Notes: generated by a model not told the origin, from the letters alone. A DNA stretch of 64,000 nucleotides from Basidiobolus meristosporus CBS 931.73 (GCA_002104905.1 MCFE01000283.1:39449-103448); one strand, 5' to 3'. Counted from the first letter of the stretch, positions 40,135-51,490 are shown. A program made the numbers and translations.

Positions 40135-40255
40135 CTATATAATCAGAGTAGCTTAGTAGCCTTCGACGATGAAATCGAGAACTACGCAAGAACGACGCGA
40201 TTCCTGTGTGCTCACCTCAAGCCATAGCTTGAAAAGGCGTAGTATGAGTCATTTT
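40135..40255 (+). promoter_or_regulatory. Conserved array spacer element, copy 4
   Basis: ctatataatcagag, then gATGAAATCGAGAACTAC, here followed by GCAAGAACG instead of GTAAGAACG, then CTCACCTCAAG, CATAG and GCGTAG. The donor-like GT has changed to GC, the most common non-canonical donor. Confidence 0.35.
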
Positions 40256-40519
40256 AGTTTGTCCCTTCCAAAGTGGTAGAGCAAGCCCAGAATTGAAGAC
40301 GAATGTTTATTTATTTTTCTTGATGTACTGAAGTGATTGGTCGCCGGGATTACGGTGTTAATCAACACCTATTCACTGATCATTGCAATGAAAGTGAAAT
40401 GCTGATTAACTTTACTCACCTTTGCTTCATAATTTAGTAAACTGGGTTTGGTTGCTGATGATCGCTGATGAATCTAGCAAAGCAACTGTTTGCCTTCCAG
40501 TGTGTCATCAGGAGCCAAC

Positions 40520-40954
40520 ATGCAACGCACTTTCCGCATTCTATCCGCCTTAGTATTCCTATTCGGTGTATCTTATGCATCACCCATTGCAACATATGAC
40601 AACCAGCAAGTAAGCCAGGGTATCCCAGTGGACTTTGGCGGCAATGCCGACAATGAACCATTAGTGTCATATGCACCAACATACTATCAACTAGAGTCCC
40701 CGAACGCCTATCCATTGTTGGACAACGCTCAGACTCATTCTGCACAGAACGCTCAGGCACTTTCCAACCAGAATCAATTTGAGCAAGTGCAGCAAGTAGA
40801 TCAGACATTATACCAACCATCTGCACCGACATATGTACAATCAATTACTCCCGACGAGGATGATACTCAAGACTCGAGTGACGACGACGATCAGCCATCG
40901 TGCAAACGTTGTCAACGACGCTACCGTAGAAGTAGATACAGCGGCCGCTTTTGA
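40520..40954 (+). CDS. Family A secreted protein, 144 aa
   Basis: Intact. Signal peptide …FGVSYA, core ALSNQNQFEQ and DQTLYQP, acidic stretch DEDDTQDSSDDDDQ, tail CKRCQRRYRRSRYSGRF. The promoter differs: tctagcaaagcaactg lacks the 12 bp (accatacataaa) that carry the TATA-like box in the other A genes, so expression may be reduced. An AATAAA follows at about 40991. Confidence 0.82.
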   Translation: MQRTFRILSALVFLFGVSYASPIATYDNQQVSQGIPVDFGGNADNEPLVSYAPTYYQLESPNAYPLLDNAQTHSAQNAQALSNQNQFEQVQQVDQTLYQPSAPTYVQSITPDEDDTQDSSDDDDQPSCKRCQRRYRRSRYSGRF

Positions 40955-41399
40955 CTCAATCGGATCATGTAAACATTGGTTTGGCATTCATAATAAATCC
41001 TGTCATATAATCGCTATTTGTGCATGCTATAAAACACGCACATTTCTTCTGCAAATAAGATTATAACAACTGATATCCGGAAGAAACAGCGGAGATGTGA
41101 CTACAGGGATGAGTGGAATGAGCATCAACCGAAATAACCAAACATAGATATGGATACGCAGTGCCTTTCGGTCAGGCATATTCGACGTTAAAACCTTTAT
41201 GCTCAGAACATCTGACAACTCCTCACATGACAATGTGAATTATTTTGGTTGTGTCCCCTCTGAATTGCGAATAATAACGAATAAGTTACTAAAATGGAAT
41301 AGTGGTGAGTAGTCGTGGATTGTTTGATGATTGGCCGCATAGAATAGCTTTTAACATAGGATTGATTTAACTCAAGTTAGTTCAATAATATAGTAAACT

Positions 41400-41525
41400 A
41401 AACTTTGTATTCCTATTCAGTGTATCCTATGCATCACCCATTGCTACATATGGTAACCAACAAGTAGGCCCCAGTGGACTTTGGTGGCAGCACTGTGACT
41501 GAACCATCGATGTCACACCAGTTTC
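41400..41525 (+). pseudogene. Family A-prime relic, 5' part only
   Basis: tttgtattcctattcagtgt, catcacccattgctacatat and aaccaacaagtaggccccag match the signal-peptide and early region of A-prime. The ATG and first codons are lost. After tgaaccatcgatgtcaca the sequence joins the spacer (ccagtttccctattcatgta), so the core and tail are gone. Confidence 0.75.
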
Positions 41526-42079
41526 CCTATTCATGTAAGCTATCAAGTACACACAGTTCTTCTGTAAGCAAGCTTTCAAATATGGACACTAGGAAAAAAA
41601 GATACATAAGAGATGTGCCCACAGGGATGGGTGGAACAAACGAGTATCAACAGAGATCGAAGTAAGGGAAAGAGCCGATCAAGCGCTAATTTTCTTAATT
41701 ATAATTAGTGGTGCATATTATATGTGCACTCAGGATACCATGTTTTCTGGTAATGGTAGTGAGCAGTAGTTGGACTTTTTGAGATAGCGATACACTCTAG
41801 GATGCCCGATCTCCATATTGACTAAGCCCTCGTTGAGCATATCAAATAAGCCTCTCACTACCTTCAAGCAGTACTTCAAGACGTTTCTTACCCTTCTCCT
41901 GAATTGGTGACTGGACTTCGGATCATCAGAATGAAGTGTGGAAATTGGCTTGGTTTTTGGTTTGTCAAACGCTCTTTGCTCCCATGCTGTTAATGGCTAT
42001 ATTTCTGCTCACATATGAGGCGAAAAATAAAATGAATAATGGAACTTTATTGCATTTGGGCTCAAGTGCAGTCGTTGGG
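41526..42079. other. Array spacer A-prime to B
   Basis: Shortened version of 34026-34774, ending in the B 3' untranslated region. No gene is seen. Confidence 0.5.
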
Positions 42080-42658
42080 TCATTGAGTGTCTTCCATGGG
42101 CTCAGTATACTGTGGGTCCTGATTAGCACAGTTATCGCCACATTGAACATCTTCCATGGGCTCAGTGTACTGTGTATCTTGGTCAGAGCATCCTTCGATG
42201 CATTGGGTGTCCACTACTGGTGTGGAGTATGTCTCATCTTGCGCAGGCTGAACCATAACAATGGGGTAACCAGAGCCATCTTCGGAGTGTTCAGCACCCT
42301 TCTGTTTGGCGTACTCGGATGCGCTGGCTGAGCCTTCTACTTCGAGGCTAGGACCTGCTTGAAACTGAGCATTGAGACTCTTGTCACTGTTGGCGTTGGC
42401 AGTGTTCAGATTGTCATGCTTTCTGGTCACGGTGGTGAACACCTGACGCAACAATGGCACTTGGACGTTTGACGTTTCAACAGTGGGCTGAACCTGGACT
42501 TGCTGGTAGCAGTTGCTTTCTTGGTCCGAGCATGAATACCTGCGATAACGGACTCTTCTATGCTCACGGTTGCATGATTCGGAGCATGGGACTGGAGCAG
42601 CAACGGCGGCTTGAAGAGAGGCAAGGCCCAAGATCAAGGATACAATGAATGCACGCAT
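42080..42658 (-). CDS. Family B secreted protein, 192 aa
   Basis: Intact. Differences are few: SLNAQFQ, GYPIVMVQPAQ. Repeats read CIEGCSDQDTQYTEPM and CGDNCANQDPQYTEPM, identical to the 34775 copy in this part, which suggests recent gene conversion or duplication. A TATATA box is at 42700-42705. Confidence 0.88.
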   Translation of the reverse strand: MRAFIVSLILGLASLQAAVAAPVPCSESCNREHRRVRYRRYSCSDQESNCYQQVQVQPTVETSNVQVPLLRQVFTTVTRKHDNLNTANANSDKSLNAQFQAGPSLEVEGSASASEYAKQKGAEHSEDGSGYPIVMVQPAQDETYSTPVVDTQCIEGCSDQDTQYTEPMEDVQCGDNCANQDPQYTEPMEDTQ

Positions 42659-43009
42659 CTTTGAGAACTACTGAGTTCATTGCCAAGTACACTTGGGAAT
42701 ATATAGCATGGGAACCATTATAACATGGTTACAACGCTGATCGTAGCAATAGTTAGTTAACTTTGATGAACTCACACTTTATCAGATTGAAAATTAGCAT
42801 TCGCTCTGCCATCATCGGCTGAATCGCATTGATATCGCGTACTTTATTTGGTTACAACACGATAAATACACTGATAAATACACCAATATATACCCTAATA
42901 TATACACATATGCTTTTGATATTTCAGCAGTAGTGTGGTAATTCACGAATCACGGCTGATGATGTTTCATATTAATCTAAGGTGGCCAAATGTCATATTT
43001 ATTTATTCA

Positions 43010-43356
43010 ATGTATCTGTTCTTGAAGTACTTATGCGCAGATCTCTTGTACTTCTGGCGTCCAACATGGCTACGGGTGGCTGGCTGGGTGATGACGATCT
43101 AAGGGCTGTTGCTGCTCAGGCTGATAGAGGGTTCGGTCGATAACCTGCGCTTGGTCAAACTGATTGGAGTTCGACAGAGCATCAGCACCACTGGATGAGT
43201 GAGCGTTCACTCTGTCCAACAAGGCCTGTCTTGGTTGCCTATCGACTATATTGCAGTTTGGCATGTTGTAGGATGACTCTGGCTGAGCTGAAGTGTCTTC
43301 TATCGAGTCCTCACCTTCGCCTCCATCTTTGCCCTCATTCACATCCTTATAGTTGT
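43010..43356 (-). pseudogene. Family C pseudogene, truncated and frameshifted
   Basis: The core is present (ALSNSNQFDQAQVIDRTLYQP) but a deletion near 43100 shifts the frame after EQQQP, and the last residues (FSGNRY) are deleted: the sequence ends at tattcaatgtatctgttctt. The 5' end breaks at catccttatagttgtg (43356), so the signal peptide is lost. Confidence 0.85.
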
Positions 43357-43639
43357 GATAATTTTATGATGAATACACATTGATACCCTTGGCTATCACT
43401 ACTCTTATGGCTCTATAATTTCAACTCAACACAACCCCCGGTTAATGCTCCGACTTGAAGACTTATCTGGTGCAATAGAGGTCAATTGGGTAGAGGCGAT
43501 GTATGAAGTGATGGAGAGTTGCATTTTTGCTAAACCCACCTAAGGTGGTTGATGCAATGCATCGTAAATCTGGCTCAGTATACTATCGGCTGATGGCTGG
43601 TGAAGATATCCCAAAACACTCACAAAGATTGCTACAGGT

Positions 43640-43764
43640 TGCTATATAACCAGATTAGCTTAGCATTCTAAAACTATGAAATCAAGAACTACGTAAGACC
43701 GAAGCCATTCCTGTGTGCTCACCTCAAGCCATAGCTTGAAGAGGCGTAGTATGAGTTATTTTAG
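43640..43764 (+). promoter_or_regulatory. Conserved array spacer element, copy 5
   Basis: gctatataaccagatt, ATGAAATCAAGAACTAC, GTAAGACCG, CTCACCTCAAG, CATAG and GCGTAG are all present. It is the last well-preserved copy; a weak relic is at 51581-51640. Confidence 0.4.
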
Positions 43765-44214
43765 TTTGTCCCTTCCAAAGTGGTATAGCAAGATCAAAAT
43801 TGAAGAGGATTGTTTATTTATTTTTCTTGATGTCATAATAAATCCCATCACAAAATCGCTATATCTGTAGGCTATCCAACACATACAAACAAGATTACAC
43901 CAACTGATATCAGGAAGAAACAGCGTAGGACAAGCAATAAGAATACTTCTGTCAGGCATATTAGACGTCAAAACCTAATCATGGACATTCATGTAAACAC
44001 TCCCATGATTCATTTTCGTTTTGTTCCCACAAAATTACGAATAATAACAGATAAACTACTAAAATGGAATGGTGGTGAGCTATCGTGGTGAGCTATCGTG
44101 GTGAGCAATAGATGGAAGATTGTTGAGGCAATGAAGAACGTGGATCAATTGGCTGTGGATTGCTTGATGATTGGGCACCTCGAATAGCTATCAACATAGG
44201 ACTCAACTGTCATC

Positions 44215-44503
44215 AATTTCCGCCTCTTTTCTAATCACTTCATCCTATTCGGTGTGTATTTTGCCACACCCATAGCTACACATGACAACCAATAAGTAGA
44301 CCATGGGACTGAACCATCGATGCCATCCCTGGTTGGACAATGTTTAAACTAACTCCGCACAGAATGCTCAGGCACTTTCCAACCATCTACGCTGACATAT
44401 GTGCAATCATTTACTCCCGACAAGGATGAAAACCAAGACTCGATTGAAGATGACGATCAGACATCATGTTACCGTAGACGTAGATACAGAGACAGCTAAT
44501 GAT
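44215..44503 (+). pseudogene. Family A-prime pseudogene (last in array)
   Basis: The start is degraded (ttccgcctcttttctaatca), the TAA in gacaaccaataag is shared with other A-prime copies, and the 49-bp core deletion is present (ctttccaaccatctacgctg). The tail is of the RYRDS type. Confidence 0.8.
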
Positions 44504-44879
44504 ATGAACAGGCCTAATACTATTGTGATCCCACTACAATAAATAGGTTCATGGATCATGTAGTCATTACTACTCCTATTCATGTAAGCAATTAGCAAGT
44601 AGAGCAGTCTCCGTACAATGCCATATATGCCGAAATTCTGGAGTCCATCGCTTCACAGCTCTCAGGAACTTGACCAGATATTGTATCAACTATCTGCGCC
44701 AGCTGACTTATCCATTTTGGCTACTCAGAAAGGTACTACTGGCTGATATTGCGGGACTGCTTTATTCTGCTCTAACCTTACTCTTGTTCCTGTGCTGGCA
44801 TGGATCATACTTCTGCTATTACATATTAAGCAAGCAATATATAATCAACGCAAATCTAATGGCTTTAAGGTCATTCCAC

Positions 44880-45070
44880 AGACTCAATATAGTGCTCATT
44901 TTGTTTAGCACACTCATTGCCATATTGGGCATCTTCCATGGGCTCTGTGAACTGTGTATCTTGGTTAGAGCATCCATCAATATAACAGGTGTCTTCATCT
45001 GCTATGGAGTATGTCCTATATTGCACAGGCTGATCCATAACAATGAGGAAATATTTGTCATACCTGGATG
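44880..45070 (-). pseudogene. Family B relic (right edge of array)
   Basis: gcatcttccatgggctctgt, tgtatcttggttagagcatc and tggagtatgtcctatattg match the C-terminal repeat region of family B. It is more diverged than the other relics and CpG-poor. It marks the right end of recognisable array sequence. Confidence 0.6.
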
Positions 45071-46429
45071 AACTGTCTTTACCTTCTTACTCAGGCCAGG
45101 GCATGCCTGGAACCTGACATCAGCTCTTCTGTTTATACCCAAGAGTTAAAGGCTGGGATCTGTATCCTTAGGCTCATAACTACCTACAATTGCCATATAA
45201 GTCTCTTATTTGTTGCAAACAACAATACTGCTCTCTATGCAGCTGAGATACATAGCCTCAGGCTGTGGCCTTCAGAGGTCTTCAGCCTGAGGCTTCAATA
45301 TGTCTATAGTCTGCAAGCACAAAACTCAGTGACTAAAAGATCCCAATGGAGACTGAATGTCAGTTTATAATTGATACACTAAGGGTATATATTAGCAATG
45401 CCATATACTCTCAGTCACTAAATGGTGGGGATGTTAAATCAAAAGGCTATGGACCTCTCAAGAACATGTTGATAGTCAGCCAGGGTGCCATGAGTACAAA
45501 GCAGAAAAACATCAGGTATTAGGAAGGGCACTACCCAAGTAGTAGCTGCACTGTGGTATTCACAAAGAAACAGGCAAAGAATAGTATTCAGAATCAATGA
45601 TACTGGCAGCAGTGAAGTTATGACAGAATAGTAAGCTAGGCCAAATAATCAAAGTTCTAGCTAATGCTTGGTGTATCCATACAAGTAGACATCCATCACA
45701 GGGGATGGTTATGGACCACTAAGAGGAGTGAATTAACAAATAATAGTCCAACCTTGAATACATGAGCACCATGGCAAAGAAATCCTGCTTATGTACTGTA
45801 CAACTGAGTGGTTGTGGCTTCATAGTGGCATACTGTCTCATATAGTGCAGTATGCTCCCAGGCTCTAGTATGCTTGGCCTTTTCCAAGAGATTCTTGGGC
45901 ATTGGTTGAAGAAAGTGAAGGTAGCTAGCATTTGGGACTATGACAATTAAACTCCACTTGCAGATGTCAGGGATGTCTTAGGGATAAGTTTGCAACCTGC
46001 TTGACCATGTAAGAAGTAATTTGATCCTACAGGTGGATCCAATCCATATTTGCCATCAGGATCCCACATTGACACCACTGCAATACTAGCAAGTACAAAC
46101 TTGTGCTGCTCTCAATTGACTTTTGGAGGCATTGTAATAGTATTGATGACTAGACTGTCTGATATGGTACAAAACTTGGCAGCACTTTGCAGTGTCTACA
46201 GTCCTAATACCACAAACATGTGGCTTCTGAGTGTAATACTTGTAAACTTGCTCTATGCCTTGCATTGCTGATAGAATATGCCTTTTACAAATGTACATCT
46301 AGCTGCCATCACATGGCAAAGAGTATCTGCCCAATATCTCAAAATACTCCCAGACTTCTGGCTAATAAACTTCCTTTCCCTACTCCATTCTGGTCCCCTG
46401 TATGTGTGTAATCCCATTCCTTTTTGTGT
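45071..46429. other. CpG-poor DNA without recognisable genes
   Basis: Only short, non-conserved frames. A 12-bp perfect inverted repeat (AGCCTCAGGCTG … CAGCCTGAGGCT) lies at 45254-45294 with a loop of about 17 nt. No terminator or RNA gene is evident around it. Confidence 0.45.
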
Positions 46430-47140
46430 AAATTGCTTTTGAAACGGTATTCAAGTTGGCTGGCATGCAAGAGTTACCTGACATACCTTGATATGGTTGT
46501 CTTCAGAAGTAATACTTGGTTGTTGTGCCAAGCCAGGCATTGCCTTATCTGACTTACTCCACATTTACTGAGACTGTTGTGCTTCTCAATACAAAAGGGA
46601 TATTTGCTCACTTCTTTTCTACTGTACTTGATGTTCCTCCATAAGTCATTCTTTGGATTGCAGATGTACTTGAATGTAATTATTCTGATGGTACTTGAAT
46701 ATGACAGAACCTGTAATTTATTCTTCTTCCTATCTCCTTAAATATCCACACCTCAGGAGACTCTAGGTGAACATAAATCTATGTTCTCTAAGCATCTAGT
46801 AAAAGTAGAGAAACCATAAATCAGAGATTTATATGTGCATCCTTATGCTTGCAGCAAAGCCTCCCAAGTCTTGATGAAAGCTCCTTACCTAAAATCAGTA
46901 GATGCATCATATTGCCATTGGTTGGCAGCTCCTGGGCACTTTCTCCTACACTGTCAACATATGACACCCAATGCTTCCAATGAACTCCAGGTACCACAGC
47001 TGTGGATGGACAGTGAGATAAATATGTATCTAGATCCTCCAAAAGAATTAGGTGCCTTGTGGATAATAATGGACTTTGTCATACAAACATGTATCTTCAC
47101 TGAAATATTTTGTACCTAGTAATAAGTAATAGATGTGCTT
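46430..47140 (-). mobile_element. CACTA transposase remnant
   Basis: The minus-strand frame at 46821-47042 reads GVHWKHWVSYVDSVGE, matching GVHSKHWESYVDIVG at 8040-8080, and flanking sequence back to 46430 parallels 7480-7600. All frames are broken. It is the most diverged of the CACTA fragments. Confidence 0.6.
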
Positions 47141-47546
47141 ACTGCTCTGACATTTATAGCAGTTAGATAGAGCATGTTTGGCCAGTACTCCATCTAGTAC
47201 CTCAGTACCTGAGCTTCAACTCAGGGGACAGCTGCTGAAAGTACATAAGCATACAAGTGTGCACCTGTAATAAGCAACAAAAGAGGCACTATTGGCAGGT
47301 TGTTAACTTTCCTTGCCACTAAAGTTTAATTGAATGCAATCTGGCAGTATAGATGACAAATGACATAAAGTCTCCTAGAGATGTTCTCTCAGCTTGGTAC
47401 TAAAGTAAACTACTTTGTAATCACATCATAGACTCCAAAACACATATGTACTCACAGACATATGGCATATCAGAGGTATAAAGATTATAAGCTCAATGCT
47501 CTGATACATGTATTGCCATGATGTAGTGTTTATAGCCAGAATACAA
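47141..47546. other. CpG-poor DNA, nothing recognised
   Basis: No conserved frame or repeat was noticed, apart from the TA (47547-47548) that flanks the foldback element. Confidence 0.4.
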
Positions 47547-47548
47547 TA

Positions 47549-48262
47549 GACTTGTTCTGTTGGATAGTGCCACATTGATCCATGAGTGCCAAATGATGCC
47601 ATAGTGTGCCAGAGAGGCCAAGTGAGCCTATACTGGGCCACAGAGTGTGGAACATAGATCTGCATCTTCATGGAAAGCAGCCCCGGTGTTTCACCTATGA
47701 TGCAGGAGAAAATCCATTTTTTGATGTTTTTTTGTGGATCAATGTTGTGCAGGATGTGTAAGAGCACAGAAGAACTGAAGACATGCATCAGGTTCTCAAT
47801 ACCCATGGCACTCTGAATCTAGCTCCTGTGGCTTGTAGCATGTCACAACAATGCATGGCACTTATCTGGCACAATTAGTGCTTTGTATTGATCTTACTTT
47901 AGGGCTAGTATTTAAATATAGTGTCAGATAGTACCAGTGGACCAAGATAGTGCCATGCATTGTTGTGACATGTTACAAGCCACAGGAGCTAGATTCAGAG
48001 TGCCATGGGTATTGAGTACCAAATGCATATTTTCAATCCTTTTGTGCTCTTACACATCCCACACAACATTGACGTAAAAAAAAAGGTCAAAAAATGGATT
48101 TTCTCCAACACCATTGGTGAAACACAGGGGCTGCTTTGCATGAAAATGCAGATCTATATTTCACACTCTGTGGCCAAGTATAGGTTCACTTAGCCTCCCT
48201 GGCACACTATGGCATCATTTGGCACTCATGGCTCAATGTGGCACTATCCAACAGAACAAGTC
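47549..48262. mobile_element. Foldback element (714 bp) of the DDE_Tnp_4 family
   Basis: The whole element is an imperfect palindrome. The first 62 bases match the reverse complement of the last 62 with one mismatch, and the two halves continue to pair over about 300 bp each (for example gctcctgtggcttgtag and its inverse). The ends GACTTGTTCTGTTGG are the same as those of the DDE_Tnp_4 copy at 8988, and TA flanks both sides (47547-47548, 48263-48264). It has no transposase and is probably mobilised by the DDE_Tnp_4 enzyme. Short mirror-image frames in the two arms are products of the palindrome. Confidence 0.85.
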
Positions 48263-48264
48263 TA

Positions 48265-48635
48265 ATTAGTGTGCAAAAAACTGATCTTCAACAGAGGGAT
48301 AGTTACCTAAGATGCATAAGGAGCACTTTTGTTGGCCTGGGCATCATATAAATGTGCACATACAACTTTAGAGCTGATGCTACCCATGAGAAGTGCACAC
48401 ATGATAGAAACTGCAAGATTTCTTGGCACTATTACTACAGGGAGGTAATATATGGATGACATTGAGCAGCTAAATAGGTGTATACCTTTAAAGCACTGTT
48501 GTATGTACTTCTTTCAATAGTTGTTGTCCATATATAATATCAAAGAATATAATCATTATATGGTAATATTGCTCTATAAGTAGCTTACAACATGGTAGTG
48601 CAAGATCAAACAACTCTGCAGACAAAGTAAGTCAG
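48265..48635. other. CpG-poor DNA, nothing recognised
   Basis: AT-rich, no conserved frame. Its last bases (gtcag, 48631-48635) are the target duplication of the solo LTR. Confidence 0.4.
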
Positions 48636-49333
48636 TGTTTTGTTTAAGAGAAAAGTGTAATAAGACTCTTGAATGGTTTAACTGAACCTAAGTGACAACT
48701 AAGTGCAGAATCTTAGAATTGTCAGAGAGTGGTGGAAATATCAGCAGAGAGGTTCTGGTCTAATATTGGTCTTGTATAAAGTTGGGTTTGGCTATAAAGG
48801 CAACAGAGTTGGTTTGCTATGCAGGCTAGGTTTGGTGTTTTTGGGAGTGCTAGATATGCTAGGCTTGGGTAGAAACTACAACAGAATTGCTAAATTCTTG
48901 ATTTGCTGAGACACAATCTTAATTTTGTTGAGACACACACTAAACCAAAAGGTTCAGTAAGCTTTGCTTATACTTTGCTGATCAAGTTGAATTAGTAAGT
49001 GCCAAGAGACTAGACTAATTGAAATCAGTTTGGATGCTGATGGGTGCATAAGATTAATGAAAACTGCATCACTGATCAGCTGATGTCTTGGTAACTGCTA
49101 AGTAGTTGGATAGATCTCAGATGACTAATCACTTGGAAAGGCTTAGTATATCAGTTGAGGACATAATGACCACATGAGAATTGATCAGGTGTGACAGCTG
49201 AAAATAGACTCTGAGAAGTGATAAATCAAACCATGACAGGGATTAGTTATGCTTGGGTTAGGGAAAATTAGTTAGAGTACCAGATTTTCTGACAAAGTAA
49301 AATTGGCTAGGTTTTAAATGTCAATGCACAGCA
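48636..49333. mobile_element. Solo LTR (698 bp) with GTCAG target duplication
   Basis: It starts TGTTTTGTTTAAGAG, ends CAATGCACAGCA, and is flanked by GTCAG at 48631-48635 and 49334-49338. It aligns end to end with the solo LTR at 5314-6002. Two solo copies without internal sequence suggest recombination between LTRs after insertion. Confidence 0.82.
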
Positions 49334-49797
49334 GTCAGTACCATGGGGTACCTGAAATATTTCAGAGGCACTGATGCACTGACCATTGGCCTCCTGTGCA
49401 TCCAGCCATGCACTCTGAAAGTATCCTCTCTCACATGCACTAGCCCAGGTTAAGTACATCATTGATCAAGAGTAACAAATTAAACAGTGGAAGTGCAAAG
49501 CTGGCATGCAACAGCCAAACTGGTAATATGGTAATACCTGCATAGTAATATTGGCAAAGTTTTAAAGGTTGATGAACAGCAGTCAGTACTACATAGGGTT
49601 CCTGAAATATTGCAGAGGTGCTGATGCATTGACCATTGGCCTCCTTTCTATCCAGCCTTGTATACTGAAAGTATCCTCTACCTCATACACCAGCCCAGGT
49701 CAAGTACATCATTGACTAAGAGTAACAAATAAAACATTGGAAGTGCAAAGCTGGTGTGCAACAGCCAAACTGGCTATATGGCAATACCTGCATGCAC
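49302..49797. repeat. 248-bp direct tandem duplication
   Basis: Unit 1 (49302-49549) and unit 2 (49550-49797) align throughout: attggc…gttttaaa, gcagtcagta, gtacatcattga, aagagtaacaaat, gccaaactgg, aatacctgcat. Unit 1 begins inside the 3' end of the solo LTR, so the duplication happened after LTR insertion. Confidence 0.8.
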
Positions 49798-50860
49798 TTA
49801 ACATATTCTCAGCACAGCTGTATGCATTACTCTTGGATCAGAGGGAACAATGCACAGGTAGAGCAAAGGGAGCACTACCTTGCTGTTGTTATTCACTGAC
49901 ATGCAGCTATCATCACCCTATTTTGCTTGCATTGCTGATTTTACCTGTTACTTTCCAGGTATTTAGGATGACCTTTTTGGCAGTAAGTGCTTACCTATGG
50001 AGGTCATCAGGGGTCTGTTGACCAGCATAAGCACTTACTGTAAGCCCATTTGGTGCTGCTCTTGAACTCCAGTACAGAAACTAGTTCACAATGAAAAATA
50101 GCTGCCAGATAGCTTAGTTGGATAATGTATACTATTGTTGATGCTTTTTGCATCCTTCTCATCTTACTTATAGTGTTTATGCTTTGAGAAAAGAACAAGA
50201 AAGGACCTTCTGAATACCATTACATGTCAGTTGAGTTCCAGGTCTCACTAAACTTACAGCTGTCAACATGTATAGTAATAGCTATTTGGCAGACTTACTT
50301 TTCAGTTAGAGACAAGACTAACTAGTATTCATACCAAATTTGATCATCAACTACTCTCTACTTGCCCCTAAAGTGCAGCTAGAAATCCAAAGGAAAAGCA
50401 CCAGCAGAATGCCTGCAGCATATCATTGGAATACCAGCAGAATGCCAGCTGATTATTAGATGAATTCTAGGTCTGAGATATCTCAAAGGGATGTGACATC
50501 TATGCTTTCTGTACACCTAGATTGTGATTTACAAATCTTTAAGAGCTCTAGCAATTGACCTTGTAAGAGTCACTCAGCACAAGTATCAAATACCTAAGAC
50601 ATGAAATAACTGAGAGTTGTCATAACAGCCCCAAACTTTGCACACATATTCTTGGAACCATCATAATTGCATTCTTCATGTTTGCATTGTTAAGACCATG
50701 GTGAAGTAAAGATGATACTCTTATATTTGATGAATGATTAGGAGCAGACCGCAAATTCTGCTTGTTCTCCCATTCACTTCCAGTATCTCTGAGACTCTTG
50801 AAACATTATACTCTATAATCTGCACAACCACTCTTATTTTTATCAAATTTGCTTATGCTC
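49798..50860. other. CpG-poor DNA, no gene recognised
   Basis: The longest frame (49737-50021) has no recognisable features and no ATG-started homologue. Nothing else was noticed. Confidence 0.4.
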
Positions 50861-50869
50861 AGCTATTTG

Positions 50870-51490
50870 TGTCCTCACAAGAGCCTAAATCCTTCTTAGT
50901 TTGACTTTTGAATAAGTTAACAGTTGGGTAGAGTGGTGTCTTTCTGTATCTCAAGCTTCTGGAGAACTGATTGGTTGAAGGCTTCAGTAGTGGGTCACTT
51001 CTGATGATTTCTATCCATGTTTTTTGGAGCCTAGTGTTGACATGGGCATCTTCAAGTAATTGTGAGATGTCAAGGTTATTAAAGACTTGGGGAATGCGTG
51101 AGGCTGGCAACAGAGCAACGAAAACCAAGCACACTGGAGCAGTCTGAGTGGATGGTCATCAGTAGGCGCTACAACAAAGTGAGACTATCGACTTACTCTT
51201 TTCCGATTTTTATACAAAGTTGTGTGCCCGCTTAAACATTCCGTTATGAATTTGATTTTAAAGATCAGAAAATTGTAGTCGTAATCAAACAAGTGTGTCA
51301 TTTTGCAAACAAAATTTTAAGCATTTTTCCTTTCAAAGTGATTTTGTAGCAATATAGATTGATATTTTGATTTGATTTTTGAACGATAGTTGGATAACAG
51401 CAAGCGGTCAGAATGAGCGTACTGGGAATGTACTATATACATAATCCTGTAAAGTACAGATGCTCTCTATTTATAGGAAAAAATTCGTTG
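50870..51490 (-). repeat. Dispersed repeat, copy 1 (with 91-codon frame)
   Basis: This aligns with 63150-64000 in the same orientation. The minus-strand frame (50859-51134; VFVALLPASRIPQVFNNL, SQLLEDAHVNTRLQ, DPLLKPSTNQFSRSL) is conserved in copy 2 but opens with GTG, not ATG, so it may be an exon or a fragment. About 170 bp present in copy 2 (about 63735-63900) are missing here at gagcgt/actgggaatg. Both copies share the end tgtactatatacataatcct and a tttatagg motif. Confidence 0.6.

Noticed and set aside
45254-45294. Hairpin as a terminator or RNA gene
   Set aside because: An isolated 12-bp inverted repeat in CpG-poor repeat DNA, with no adjacent gene or T-run.
47426-48193. Two similar short proteins in the foldback element
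   Set aside because: They are the same arm sequence read in both orientations of a palindrome; neither has coding features.
49302-49797. CRISPR-like or satellite array
   Set aside because: Only two 248-bp units and no spacer structure; a simple tandem duplication. The window is eukaryotic.
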